A stretch of 64,000 nucleotides of DNA from Tyto alba (lineage: Eukaryota; Chordata; Aves; Strigiformes; Tytonidae). Of this stretch, positions 24,271 to 34,972 are shown piece after piece. How positions within the stretch are numbered: the stretch's first letter is position 1; each line of letters opens with the position of its first letter. Under the pieces are notes generated by a model that was not told the DNA's origin, ran no database searches, and saw only the letters and a list, made by a program, of their open reading frames with translations. A program made the translations under genes and the position numbers. The stretch covers positions 17,518,698 to 17,582,697 of the forward strand of contig NW_024881321.1 in assembly GCF_018691265.1 (NCBI RefSeq), in the 5' to 3' direction.

Positions 24271-27200
24271 AATAGAAGAGTGATCACAACACTGTCAATA
24301 AATATTGAAACATGACTGTTTCATAAATGACTTATTTAATGGTTTGACTTGATGATTTATTTAAATTCAAGTGAAGCAGACATTAAAGCCTGATATTAAA
24401 AAATGGACTCATTATTACAAAAGAGTCACATAATTTAGGTTTGTCAATTTGGATTTATAATTGGCAGACAAAGTTCAATGCAAATAGACATAGCTTAATA
24501 GACAGTATAAAGAAACCAGGAGGGAATGTTTCAAAGTAAAATGTTAATGTGGGAATTATTTGTGATTTGTGGTAAAACTGAAAAGGGACAGAAGTATTCT
24601 TTTATATAAAAGAAGAAAATCAGCACTGTGGGCTGCTAGGAAAAAAAAAAAAAAACAACAAAAAAACGAAACCTAGATAAGATATTTTCCTGTTAGTAAT
24701 TGAAGAATTGATTTGCACAAATTAAAAAAAATCCTGTCATAGTTTAACCAAACGTGATATAAAATTATATTAAAAGCAGCTGTCCGAATATTTGCTTACT
24801 ATTGTCTTCCTGTATTCACTAGTTTTGCCTAAGTAGGGAAGTTAGAGGGTCAAGCTATGAAACGACAGGCAAAATGACATTAATGGACTTTACACACTTG
24901 ATCACTGCTGATGTCACCAGCGGAAATCATTTCTTCCCTTCAGATTTCTACAGGTTAATTATTTTCACTGTAAAATCTGTTTCCATTATAGATTTGTGTG
25001 GCTTTGATCTGCAGCCTTTGACTCTCATTATTTTTTTCTCTGAGAGATTAATGGTCTGCAGAGTAACTGGGTTTTGGTGTGGGGAGAGGGGGTCTAATTT
25101 TTATAGTAATTATACACTATAAACAAGTCTCCTGTCAAGGTTTTTTTCATGATAAACTATACCATATAGCACTTATTCCCTGACAGGGCATTTTACTGGG
25201 CCCCTAGTTCCATTTGTGAATTTTCCACATCCTTTTCAAACATATTTTTTCCAAATACTTGACAGTGTACATTCTTCTGCATGCTTACCCAAACTACTTT
25301 TTTAAAATGTATCATTGCTAGCTGTGATTATATGAGTCAGTAGTTACACTTCACCTAGAATTTGTACAGAGTTTTGGCTTACAGATGTTAGGATGACAAA
25401 GCTACATCTTGTGGACTTAAAGCTGTAAGTGACCGTTAGGCCTAAGTGTGAAAGAAAAACTGAAGTACTCAGAAAATAATTTATATTTATAGTGAAAAAG
25501 AAGCTAAATGGAGAATCTTCCCACATAACTCTGTCAGAGCGTATGAAAATGAGAAATATAAAGAAAACATGTTATTTCCCTAAAATGATATTTTCATCCC
25601 ATCCAAGCTGCAAATAAACAGCTCCACTGGGAAGGTTACTAAAAGGACAGCAATAGTAGTTTAACTGAAGTTTGGCAGAACATGAAGTACTGCTTAAATC
25701 AGTTACAATGAGAATAAAAATTTGAACAACTTAGAATCAATATCAGTTCCTGTAAAGAGTGTAACAAAAATATCTACTTTGGTAAGGAGGCATGGATCCT
25801 TCAAATCACCAGTCTATAATAACAAAAAACAACAAGTAGAAGACTATAAATCTGGGAGGGAGGTTCAGATGTTCAGGTTAAATGATTTTTGCAGCTTCCA
25901 AAAATTCTTTTGCTCATAAGCCCAGTAATTGGCTTATCTATTTATATTGCTAACCATTCTCTGACTTGGTGAGACAAGTGCCTGTTTCTATAGAGGCTTT
26001 CTAAACTTTTTTCCTCCTCCCAACCTGTACTCTTATATATATATTGGGAAAATGTTTGAACTATAGACCCTTGGGATCATTTTCATTGTGGTAATATGTA
26101 CCCAAGTTAAGGGCTTATTCATCATACAAAATCATTAAAGAGAGATGACACATCTAGGACAGACATCTAAGATCTGATTTTTCCTCTGGAGATGTATTTC
26201 AGAGCATTGATTACAGAGGAGCCCACAATGGCTCACCTTTAAATATACGATCCAGGTAAGTTCCTGAAGTTCTTCAGCAAAAACTCATACTAAGTTTCGA
26301 GTGTTCATATTAACTTATTTTTGTTATATTTCTGTGCAAGAAAAGAGGACGTAGATCAGGGGTGTTTTGTAGGTAACACAGACTTAATCATAGCAACTAA
26401 ACTCATAGTCACTCTTGTAAACAGCTACTTGATATTGCTGACTTTCCTATTTCTAACTTGGCTTGATTAAGTTCACTGTTGTTAGAATATGTGCCTTATA
26501 AGCAAAGTTTACACTGATTGGTAACACAAATTCACCAGAAATTCTAGTTTCATCGACTCTGGATACAATTTTAATCAATACGTATTTAAGTTTTATGCTT
26601 TGTGCTGCATCCATGTTCTGTTGAATGTTAATTTATGGAAAAGATTTTACAGAAGACAAGCATGAAATTGAAAAGTGTAAAATGAGCTAAGGTTGCTACT
26701 TCATCACTTTAAATAATACTGTAGACCTCCAATTATCCAATAGGAGAGAAATAATAAAGGCTGTATATAATGCTGTAATAGATTTTACGCAGATAAGGCA
26801 ACATTTTACTTGAAAGAATAAATCATTTCAGTTCTTCCTGGCCACAGAAACAAATCTTGTGTTAATCCAGTGAGGTTTATCACAAAACAAAATGGTATGA
26901 ATGGTATATATTACTTGTTTCATTAAAATCTGATTATATTATAATGTAGAAATCTAATTTCTGTAAGTACCTCATTATTCCTTATTTCATCTGCCAAGTG
27001 CAAGTGTGATTTTATTGTGAGAGTGAATTAAGCCAAGGCATAATAACCAGATTGATATCCAGAACAAAAGTCACACTATGATGAAAGTTTCATTCTTAAG
27101 AAATGTACAGATGGTTGTGTTAAATGATCCACAATAAGTATACGTTTTTCTGTAGGTCATGTAGTTCCATTACAAATAAAAACAATTTAGATAAAATTAT

Positions 27201-29654
27201 GAACCTAATCTATCTCCTCAACAACAATTTTACACTGAAGTAATGTTGATGACTTTATGAGATTTTTTTTACTGGTTGACATCTAAGCAGATAAAATAAG
27301 AATACAGCTGCTTTGTGAGCAATTTAGTGCACTTAAAACTTGCTGTGGAATTAAAAATATGTTTTTTATTATCAGTAATATTTTTCCTTTGATCACAAGG
27401 CTCAAGTCCTTTTATTCAAATACCCATTCGCACTGAAACCTACATATTGTCCTCACTGCTAGTCCTTAAACTGCCAAGAATTCCAAGAAAAAGGGAATTA
27501 AAATTGCTACACATCTAGAACACAGTATTAATTAATATATTCCATGATAGCACATATTTTTGACAACCCAAAAGTAAAATGATCCTTTTAAATGGACAAG
27601 CTACTAATATTCATTAGTTTTTCCCAGCTCCTGTGACGTAGTGGTGATGTGTGTTTCATGACAATTTGTACATTAGTGTGCCTCCCCTGCCTTCTACCTC
27701 AATTGGATCATAAAGGCTGTATTTAGGAAGGTAAATGTTTTCACCTATGTCTAGTAAGATCAGACTGTTTGATGTAATCATTTGTCTTCAGCTCTTTTTT
27801 TTCTTCTCCTCTGTATGGAGACTGACCATTTCAAAGAAAAAGTCAGGTCTAAAGAAGAAGAGTTACACACACTGTTGAAGCATATCTTTCTCTCATATGG
27901 TCATTTTATGTATCCAGGAGATATATTGGAAGGACAAAACCCTCTGGCTGTTAAATATTTTTAACTATGCATTGCACTCTACTGCACCTTTAGAGAAATT
28001 ATGCTGCAATATTGATTACTTGGACCAACAATCAAAAAACATCTGCTACAAGGAATGTCTTTTCACATCAAATAATCAGTGTTTCATTTTAAGACATAGA
28101 ATGCATTTTGCAGGTCCGAAGGCTACAAACGTGAAAACACCACTTTTAATATTTTGATTTCAAAGGTAACTAATTTTCTTTGCATTAAACTTCCACTGAG
28201 AGCATGAGCTTCTTACTAAATTAGAGGGCCTTTAAAAATGTAAGCTAATAAAACTGTTCGATCTTGTCAGATACTTAAAATATTAATCAAGAACAAACCT
28301 CTAGAAAAGTATGGGCTCTGGGAAGGAAGAGGGGAGAAGCAGGGAGATGAAGATTTTCAACTGACATGCATGGATACTGCTTCATGGATATGGCTTAAGC
28401 AGAAATAACTCCAGATGAGGTTCTGTCTTAATTTCATTGTGAAATATAATGTGATAAGAGGGGATGGATGTGTATAATCAAAGTTTTGCTTGTAAGAAAC
28501 TTAAAAACAGAGACAGAAGAGACCTTGTTTATAATTTTCTTACTATGCTGGTATGTCTTATCAAACTGGTTAAATTGAAATCCCCAGCTCTTAGTAGAAA
28601 CCATAAAATGCTGCAGTCAATAATAGCAAAAACTTAATCAAATAAAATATCTTTTAATCCTTTGACTTTGTTATCACTACCCTTGGTCTTTATCTGGGCT
28701 AAAATTTCTTCAAGTCCTAGAGTATGAGAACTTTCTGATGCTGAATTCAGTCAACAATTATAGTCAGTATACATGACAATGCATTTATATGTGTGTGCAC
28801 ATATTCAGACTTACATAATATTAATAACAAATATATGAAAAACATACAAATGTATTAAAAATACATATAAAATATGTTTTTTTAATATGTTGCTATCATG
28901 CCATGCTAATATCAACATACTTCTATCACTTGTGTGTCAATATCTTCCTCAGCTGTATAAATATTTTTCTATCAGTGCTTTTGCAATTGTGTCAGTCTCT
29001 GATATGTGAACCATTTACTTATTTTCTGCCTCGGTGGTCATAGGATTTTGTGCTTCTCTCCTTATGTAAATGTTCTGGGAAGAACCATGAAAAGAAGAAA
29101 GGTTTAAAGTGGCTAGAACGCAAAATCTGCAAAAGTAATTCCACCATCTTTATCATCACTACTGTCCCTTACCAAACATCATTTCATGTCCTTATGATCC
29201 CAAAACATTTCACATTATAGGAATTTTTAGCATTGCAATCTTCACTGGAAAGCAGAAAAATGTGGACTGTATAGCAGCAATTGCTTAATGCTCTCAATTG
29301 CCTAAACAGGATGAATCTTGAAGGACATTTGAGGTACAGGGGAAAAAAGTCAGTTTGCACAATATCTGTCTGAGCATGATAGCAGGCTGGCTAAATATCC
29401 ATTGACAGACTCTCAAATGGACTACAAGGAGATCAAGCAAAAGATGCAGGTTACGGTGCAGTAGGGATTTTTTGATGGGCATCAGTTACTTTGAAATAAC
29501 AGCCCTTAAAGATACTTCAGCCCATGATTATTCTTCTTTCAGTAAGAACTGCCTGAAATTACTGCCAGTTTATATGTCTGTGGAATCTAATAAATATGGG
29601 TGGAGACATTACACGTCATATATAAATACATGAATCACCTCAGTCATGTTGACT
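24271..29654. other. Long AT-rich unique stretch, no gene recognised
   Basis: More than 5 kb without a recognisable coding exon, RNA gene or transposon. It holds an A-rich run at 24641-24668 (A's, then AAC units), AT-rich low-complexity DNA around 28790-28890, and several ATTA-rich patches. The patch 24855-25060 (CATTAATGGACTTTACAC, GATGTCACCAGCGG, TTTGATCTGCAGCC) has fewer simple runs and mixed composition, the look of a possible conserved non-coding block, but only comparison with other genomes could show that. Confidence 0.5.
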
Positions 29655-29825
29655 GCCTAACCACACTGGTGCAAGAAATCCTGAGGGCTGGCCAGGGTGT
29701 TGCAGCAGGGTGTGCAGGAGGGCTGCTGTTCTTACTGTGGGGGCCAGGCACACCCCGCACCCACCGAGGGGTCACTGGAGGCTCTTGTTCCTGCTCCTAG
29801 TGCCTTTACCTGGTGCAAACATCAG
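29655..29825. other. GC-rich patch of unknown origin
   Basis: A block of about 170 bp, strikingly GC-richer than the kilobases on each side (for example GGGCTGGCCAGGGTGTTGC, CCAGGCACACCCCGCACC). It resembles LTR-like composition, but I find neither TG...CA ends nor a duplication and recognise no family. The overlapping ORFs in three frames (29600-29946) reflect loss of AT-rich stop codons rather than coding. Confidence 0.4.
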
Positions 29826-31504
29826 AGACGAGATGAAGGTTGCAACTACTACTTCCATAACATGGGCTATTATTGTCCATCTTATCTGTAAACTATTGCC
29901 CAACATTTCATCAAGGGGAGAACCTCCAACCTTTCTGTTTTTTTAAAAAGAGCTGTGGACATAGAGGTTAAGAGAAAATTTCAAAACTGCATAAGGGTTA
30001 TAGCTATCACATTATTTGTGGCAAGCTACATTCTTTATTTCATTTTAATTTAACCTATTTTATGATGGGATAAAATAACTTCAAGACAATAATAAAACAA
30101 GAGAGACTGCATCAATCTATGTATCCCTCCCTGCTAAAAGAAAATTAACTTGAAGCTAGGTGGCCTGATCTTCAACTGCTATAAAATCTCCCTGTAAACT
30201 CTCTACTGAAGACATACATTTATGCACTCAGGCATGATTTTATTTTTTTTTAAAGAAAACTTTTAAGATGCCATGGCCCCTCCACCCATGCTCCACCATT
30301 CCATTTGAAAGGCCTGAATGACATCCTAACCAACAGCACTTTATGCTGTTGAACCATTGCTCCTTCACTAGTAGATGCTGAGCTCTCATAAAGTTTGTTT
30401 AGATATTCATCCTGTGACTTACACTTTGCTCTAGGTCATTAACTATAGTGTAACTCCTGCTGTGGTATTTCCATCTTTCCCATGAGAATGTCCTTGCTTT
30501 AGTTGATTGATTGCATATTTTACTTTATTGGAAGTAATTCTTTCTTATCGATGTCAGGAAACTAATTTCTTCAATTATTTCTTTATCAGTGTCATTCTTT
30601 TCTTGTATAGCCATCACTAACTACAATAAAACCTTCTCATATTACTTATTATTAACTCTAAGAATAGTGAACTTAATTGTCTCTCCAATTTAATGAAAAA
30701 TATATTGGATTCTATTTGACTGACATTTTTCAGCTTTCTGTTAAACACTGGATAATTTACTTGGGATTAATTTCATTTTTTTTTTTGTTAGCCACCTTTT
30801 CTCTATTAGCTTGTTATACATAGTGTTTACATTGCAAGTAAGTGTACAATGATTTGTAAATTGTCTGGCAAATTAAATAGTTAAATTATATATCTCAGTT
30901 TCCTTCTCTCCTCAAACAAGGGGTGTTCTTCCTATAGTTACATAAAATCATAATTCTTTTTTTTTATGAAAAATTTTAACTGTACCTATTGGGAATGAAA
31001 ACAATCCTTTTATTTATGTCTTCAGAAATGCATACAGTCTCCTCTTAAAAACAATCTAGGTATACATAAAAAACAGTCAATTTGCTGTAGATCCAATGAT
31101 TTTTAGTGACAGATGGATTTTTGTTAACAAAGGATTTCTTTCCTAGACTATGAAGATAACAAAGATAACTGCTCTTTTGCCAGATAGACATGCAGATATT
31201 CTCTCATTCCTTTCTGACAAAACCCTCACATTTTCTTCATTGTGGATGAAAAAACAAGGTTCTTTTACTGTGTGTTTCCTGTGTGACAATCTAGTTCATT
31301 TCCGATGCTCACTCAGTTTGCTGGAAATTGCTCTTACTTGTTTGCCTAGCAGCCTGGTAAACATTATTTCATTACTGGAGAGCAAGTCCATCAAAGATTT
31401 CAAATATAATTTCCTCTTTTTCTTGCCATGTAGGCAGATGACCATTTACAAATAATTCATGTTTGCAAGCACAGTGCTCATTGTGTACTAAATAACGACA
31501 TTCT
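29826..31504. other. Unique AT-rich DNA, no feature seen
   Basis: No recognisable gene or transposon. A 101-codon ORF at 31150-31455 has no known motif. T-runs lie at about 30240-30251, 30776-30787 and 30957-30965. Confidence 0.55.
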
Positions 31505-31585
31505 TAAGAGCATAAGAATGACCATAATCAAATGACCTTCTAACCTGATACTCTATCTCTGACAGTGGTTGACAGCAGAGGCTAA
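31505..31585. repeat. Ancient amniote interspersed repeat fragment
   Basis: The stretch AAGAGCATAAGAATGACC, followed about 30 bp later by TGATACTCTATCTCTGACAG and TGGTTGACAGCAGA, matches a repeat widespread in reptiles ('aagaacataagaatggccat ... gtatcctgtctctgacagtgg'). I place it from memory of that wording, not from a search. It lies directly left of the 3' end of the long CR1. Confidence 0.45.
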
Positions 31586-31801
31586 ATCAGTCAACTACAT
31601 AGCAATCCTTAGAATCATAGAATTGTTTAGTTTGAAAAAGACCTTTAAGATCATCAAGTCCAACCATTAACCTAGCACTGACAAGTCCACCAGTAAACCA
31701 TGTCCACAAGTGACACATCTACAAGTCTTTTAAATATCTTCAGGGATGGTGACTCAACCACTTCCCTGGCCAGCCTGTTCCAGTGCTTGACTTACCTAAT
31801 C

Positions 31802-32620
31802 TTACCTAATATCCACTCTAAAACTCCCCTGGCACGACTTGAGGCCATTTCCTCTTGTTCTATTGATTGTTCCTTGGGAGAAAAGACTTATACCCACCTC
31901 GCTGCAATCTCCTTTCAAGTAGTTGTAGAGGGCAATGAGGTCTCCCCTCAGCCTCCTTTTCTCCACATTAAACAACTCTAGTTCCCTCAGCTGCTCCTCA
32001 TAAGACTTATTCTCTGGACTCTTCATCCACTTCGTTGCTCTTCTTTGGATACGCTTCAGCACCTCAATGTCTTTCTTGTAGTGAGGGGCCCAAAACTGAA
32101 CATGGGATTTGAGGTGCAGCCTCACCAGTGCCAAGTACAGGGGGACAAACACTTCCCTAGTCCTTCTGGCCACATTATTCCTGATACAAACCAGGATGCT
32201 ATTGGCCTTCTTGTCCACCTGGGCATACTGCTGGCTCATATTCAGCTGGCTGTTGACCAATATCACTAGGTCCTTTTCCATGGGACAGCTTCCCAGCCAC
32301 TCTTGCCCAAACCTGTAACATTGCATGGGGTTGTTGTGACCCAAGTGCAAGACCTGGCATTGAGTCTTGTTGGACCTCATACAATTGGCTTCAGCCCATT
32401 GTTCCAGCCTGTCCAGATCCATCTGTAGAGCCACCCTATTCTCAAACAGATCAATACTCCCATCCAACTTGGTGTTGTCTGCAAACTTACTGAAGGTGCA
32501 CTCAATCCCCTCATCCAGATCATTGATAAAGATATTAAACAGAACTGGCCCCAGTACTGAGCCCTGGGGAACACCACTTGTGACCTGCCACCAACTGGAT
32601 TTAACTCCATTCACCAACAC
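31802..32620 (-). pseudogene. CR1 ORF2 reverse transcriptase, C-terminal half
   Basis: This is the longest uninterrupted CR1 frame here, 272 codons. RT motif B is at residues 15-28 ([14 protein letters not shown]). Motif C reads FADN at residues 46-49 instead of FADD, so the second catalytic aspartate is replaced (AAC codon at 32476-32474). The CR1 thumb and C-terminal region follows: [36 protein letters not shown] and [16 protein letters not shown], ending near the protein's C terminus ([22 protein letters not shown]). The sequence after motif C ([10 protein letters not shown]) marks a lineage different from the CR1 at 3327-4398. Lack of the aspartate means no polymerase activity would be expected. 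Confidence 0.93.
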
Positions 32621-32633
32621 ACTTTGGGCTTTG

Positions 32634-32867
32634 TCATCCAGCCAGTTTTTTATTCAGCAAAGAGGTCGTATCCAAGCCACGAGCATCCAGTTTCTTTAGG
32701 AGAATGCTGTGGGAAACAGTATCAAAAACTTTACTGAAGTCTAGGTAAACAACATTCACAGCCTTTCCCCCATCCACTAAGTGGGTCACCTTGTCATAGC
32801 AGGAGATCAAATTAGTCAAGCAGGACCTGCCTTTCACAAACCCATGTTGACTGGGCCTGATCACCTA
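32634..32867 (-). pseudogene. CR1 ORF2 reverse transcriptase, motif A segment
   Basis: The minus-strand frame contains RPSQHGFVKGRSCLTNL and the RT motif A VYLDFSKVFDTVSH (Asp at residues 42 and 48 of this 77-codon frame). A TAG stop at 32867-32865 replaces the glutamine codon expected just before VIRPSQHGF (CAG to TAG, inferred from the family). A stop and frame change also separate it from the following motif B segment. Confidence 0.9.
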
Positions 32868-32935
32868 GTTTTCCTGTATGTGCTGCATGATGGCATTCAA
32901 GATGACCTGCTCCATGACCTTCCCCAGCACCAAGG

Positions 32936-33130
32936 TCAAACTGACAGGCCTGTAGTTCCCTGGATACTCCTTCCAGCCCTTTTTGTAATGATGATCGTCA
33001 CATTTTCTAACCTCCAGTCAACTGGGACCTCCCCAGTTAGCCAGAACTGCTGATAAATGATGGAAAGTGGCTTGGTGAGTACTTCTGCCAGCTCCCTCAG
33101 AAACATTGGGTGGATCCCATCCAGCCTCAT
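32936..33130 (-). pseudogene. CR1 ORF2 reverse transcriptase, N-terminal segment
   Basis: The frame encodes the start of the RT domain: LDGIHPMFLRELAEVLTKPL, then TGEVPVDWRLENVTIIITKR and a damaged GNYRPVSL-like motif (GTTGLSV). A frameshift lies close to the KKG-type motif, since the expected Phe-Lys-Lys-Gly is missing. Homology to CR1 ORF2 is clear from the order of motifs. Confidence 0.9.
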
Positions 33131-33380
33131 AGACCTGTGTGTGTCTAAGTGGTGTAGCAGGTCTCTAACATTTTCCCCTTAGATTATGGGGGCTTCATTC
33201 TGCTCCCCATCTCTATCTTCCAGCTCAGGGGGCTAGGTACACAGAGAACAACTGATCTTACTATTAAAGACTGAGTCAAAGAAGGCATGAAGTACCTCAG
33301 CCTTTTCCTCATCCTTTGTCACTACATTTCCCCCTGTATCCAATAAAGGATGGAGATTCTCTTTAGCCCTCCTTTTGTTG

Positions 33381-33796
33381 CTAATGTTTTATAGAAACAT
33401 TTTTTGTTGTTTTTTTTACAGCAGTAGCCAGATTAAGTTCTATTTGGATGTTGGCCCTTCTAATTTTCTCCCTGCATAACATCAGGACATCCTTGTAGTC
33501 CTTCTGAGTTGCCTGCCCCTTCTTCCAGAGGTCATAAATTCTATTATTTTCCTGAGTTCCAGCCAAATCTCTCTGTTCAGCCAGAGTGGTCTTTCCCACT
33601 GGTTCGTCTTTTGGCACATGGGGACAGCCTGCTCCTGTGCCTTTAAGATTTCCTTCTTGAAGAATGTCCAGCCTTCCTGGACTCCTTTGCCCTTTATCAT
33701 CCTGTCAGACAGTCTCTTAAACAGGCCAAAGTCTGCCCTCCAGAAGTCCAAGGTAGCAGTTTTGCTGACCCCCCTCCTTACTTCTCTGACAATCAA
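33381..33796 (-). pseudogene. CR1 ORF2 linker between endonuclease and RT, frameshifted
   Basis: Two overlapping frames share this segment. The upstream one (33796-33482) reads REVRRGVSKTATLDF, GKGVQEGWTFFKKEILKAQE and WLNREIWLELRK. The downstream one (33617-33381) continues with RIYDLWKKGQATQKDYKD, LCREKIRRANIQIELNLATA and VKKTTKNV. A single frameshift near 33550 accounts for the switch. This is the typical sequence between the endonuclease and RT domains of CR1 ORF2. The part 33130-33380 between it and the RT is also CR1 but has several stops. Confidence 0.9.
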
Positions 33797-34224
33797 AAAC
33801 TCTTGTCATTTTGTGATTGCTATGCCCTAGATGACCTCCAACCATCACATCACCTACAAGCCCTTCTCTGTTCATAAACAACAAATCCAGGGGGGTGCCT
33901 TCCCTTGTTGGCTCACTGACCAGCTGTGTCAGGAAGTTGTCTTCCACACACTCCAGGAATCTCCTAGACTGTTTCCTCTCTGTTGTATTGTAATTCCAGC
34001 AGACATCTGGTAAGTTGAAATCCCCAATGAGAACAAGGGCTAGCAATTTTGAGACTTTTCTCAGCTCTTTATAGAATATTTCATCTGCCTCTTCATCCTG
34101 GTTGGGTGGTCTGTAAGAGATGCTTACCATGATATCTGCCTTGTTGGCCTTCCCCCTGTTTCTTACCCATAAACACCCAACCCTATCATCACCATCATTA
34201 AGCTCTAGAAAACCAAAACATCCC
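33717..34224 (-). pseudogene. CR1 ORF2 endonuclease, C-terminal part
   Basis: An APE-type endonuclease segment with LWVRNRGKANKADIMVSISY followed by RPP, then GDFNLPDVCW (the conserved GDFN) and LDLLFMNREGLVGDV. The SDH motif near the end reads SNH (GHSNHKM), a change from Asp to Asn next to the catalytic His. The open frame extends to 34277, but its first 18 residues are read from the 66-bp LTR insertion and are not CR1. Cleavage activity is unlikely. Confidence 0.92.
34220..34224 (+). repeat. Target-site duplication ATCCC, left copy
   Basis: ATCCC directly before the TGTCGTGG end of the 66-bp insert; an identical ATCCC follows the insert at 34291-34295. Five bases is the length typical of ERVL-type integrations. 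Confidence 0.9.
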
Positions 34225-34290
34225 TGTCGTGGTTTGGATAGCCCCCTCCCCTGCCACCAAAAAACTCCACCACTCACTCAACCCAGGACA
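34225..34290 (-). mobile_element. 66-bp miniature LTR inside CR1 endonuclease
   Basis: On the minus strand the insert begins TGTCCTGGGTTGAG and ends CAAACCACGACA, so it has canonical TG...CA ends that form an imperfect inverted repeat. Its first 52 bases resemble the first 47 of LTR 1 at 17492; 24 bases (34262-34239 against 17515-17538) match at 21 positions, around GGGGAGGGGGCTA. Its last 13 bases match the last 13 of LTR 1 at 10. About 950 bp of LTR interior is therefore missing. It has no TATA or polyadenylation signal. Perfect ATCCC duplications flank it, and the CR1 reading frame is continuous when it is removed with one copy of the duplication. It could have inserted in this form, or lost its interior later. 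Confidence 0.85.
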
Positions 34291-34295
34291 ATCCC
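34291..34295 (+). repeat. Target-site duplication ATCCC, right copy
   Basis: ATCCC directly after the AGGACA end of the 66-bp insert, identical to 34220-34224. Confidence 0.9.
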
Positions 34296-34482
34296 CTAAC
34301 ATACAGGGCTAACCCCACTGCCTCTCCTTTCTTGCCCATCCCTTCTGAAGAGTTTATAGCCATCCATTGCAGCACTCCAGTTGTGTGAGTTAACCCACCA
34401 TGTTTCCACGATGGCAACTGTATCATAGTTTTCCTGCTGCACAATGGCTTTCAGCTCCTCCTCTTTGTTGCCCATGCTGCAT
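34296..34482 (-). pseudogene. CR1 ORF2 endonuclease, N-terminal part
   Basis: The frame reads SMGNKEEELKAIVQQENYDT, VAIVETWW and SHNWSAAMDGYKLFRRDGQE. This is the start of the CR1 endonuclease; the ETWW stretch carries the metal-binding glutamate of APE-like enzymes. The open frame is 95 codons only because it begins inside the neighbouring LTR: its first 34 residues (34583-34483) are read from LTR sequence. The CR1 frame is resumed on the far side of that LTR with MAQLKQIYTNAC. Confidence 0.92.
34478..34482 (+). repeat. Target-site duplication TGCAT, left copy
   Basis: TGCAT immediately before the LTR start TGCCCTGG; repeated exactly after the LTR end at 34973-34977. In the uninterrupted CR1 this is part of the codons for Asn-Ala-Cys-Ser. 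Confidence 0.9.
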
Positions 34483-34628
34483 TGCCCTGGTTGGGGCTGG
34501 CCTAGAGCTCCTGTTGGTCTGGCAGCGGGAGGAGCTGCAGCCCCCTGAGACCCCAGGGGCTCCCCAGGGCCCAGTGCCCTCACCTGTGTGCGGGGGCGGG
34601 GGGAGCACAGCTGGAGGGCTGGGCCCCG

Positions 34629-34674
34629 ATTGGCCGATGGTCCATGTCATGTGACATTGTGCTCACTATATAAA
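34629..34674 (+). promoter_or_regulatory. U3 promoter of LTR 2 (CCAAT and TATA boxes)
   Basis: ATTGG at 34629-34633 and TATATAAA at 34667-34674 are 33 bp apart, within GC-rich sequence. Of the promoter-like sites in the window this is the most canonical. Transcripts from it would start near 34700 and run toward 35 kb. Whether it is active is unknown. Confidence 0.65.
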
Positions 34675-34847
34675 GGCAGGAGTGGGCCAGGAGGGGCTCT
34701 CACTTCTGGGAGTGTTGTTATGGGGCCTTTGTGTTTGTGATGGCTGTCCAGGAGCAGGAGCAGGTGGGTGTTGGTTGGTGGGTGGTGAGCAGCTGTATGG
34801 TACATTACCTGCTGATACTGCTGTCAGTGTATTGTTCTGTCACTGTT

Positions 34848-34853
34848 ATTAAA
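34848..34853 (+). terminator. Polyadenylation signal of LTR 2
   Basis: ATTAAA, followed by CTGTTTTTATCTC and CCGTGAGTCTCC. Position about 175 bp after the TATA box fits an R region between the two signals. Confidence 0.6.
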
Positions 34854-34972
34854 CTGTTTTTATCTCAACCCGTGAGTCTCCCTTTGCCCCGCTGATTCCC
34901 TCCCCGTTCCCAAGTGGGGGGAGGGTGGGTGAGGGACTGTAGGGCATTTAGCTGCTGAGTAGGCGTGCAACA

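Larger units (their letters stand above)
34483..34972 (+). mobile_element. 490-bp solo LTR inside CR1 (LTR 2)
   Basis: A GC-rich block starting TGCCCTGGTTGG and ending GGCGTGCAACA, flanked by a perfect 5-bp duplication (TGCAT). Promoter layout is well preserved: ATTGG (inverted CCAAT) at 34629-34633, TATATAAA at 34667-34674, a likely R region after it, ATTAAA at 34848-34853, and GT/C-rich U5 sequence after it. It faces rightward, against the direction of the CR1. Apart from TG...CA its ends are unlike LTR 1 and there is no CTGGAGCAG array, so it belongs to a different LTR family. No internal region is present, so this is a solo LTR. ORFs across 34400-34654 on both strands are by-products of its GC-rich sequence. 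Confidence 0.9.

Noticed and set aside
32045..33053. Plus-strand ORFs of 74-110 codons
   Set aside because: Antisense shadows of the minus-strand CR1 reverse transcriptase.
34400..34654. Pro/Gly-rich ORFs on both strands
   Set aside because: They span the border of CR1 and LTR 2; GC-rich LTR sequence lacks stop codons by composition.
34570..34700. CpG-rich promoter-like region, possible host gene start
   Set aside because: It is the U3 region of the solo LTR bounded by exact target duplications, and no host exon follows.
17492..34972. The two solo LTRs as the ends of one 17-kb provirus
   Set aside because: Their termini and internal layouts differ, each has its own flanking duplication, and the DNA between them holds no gag, pol or env-like sequence.
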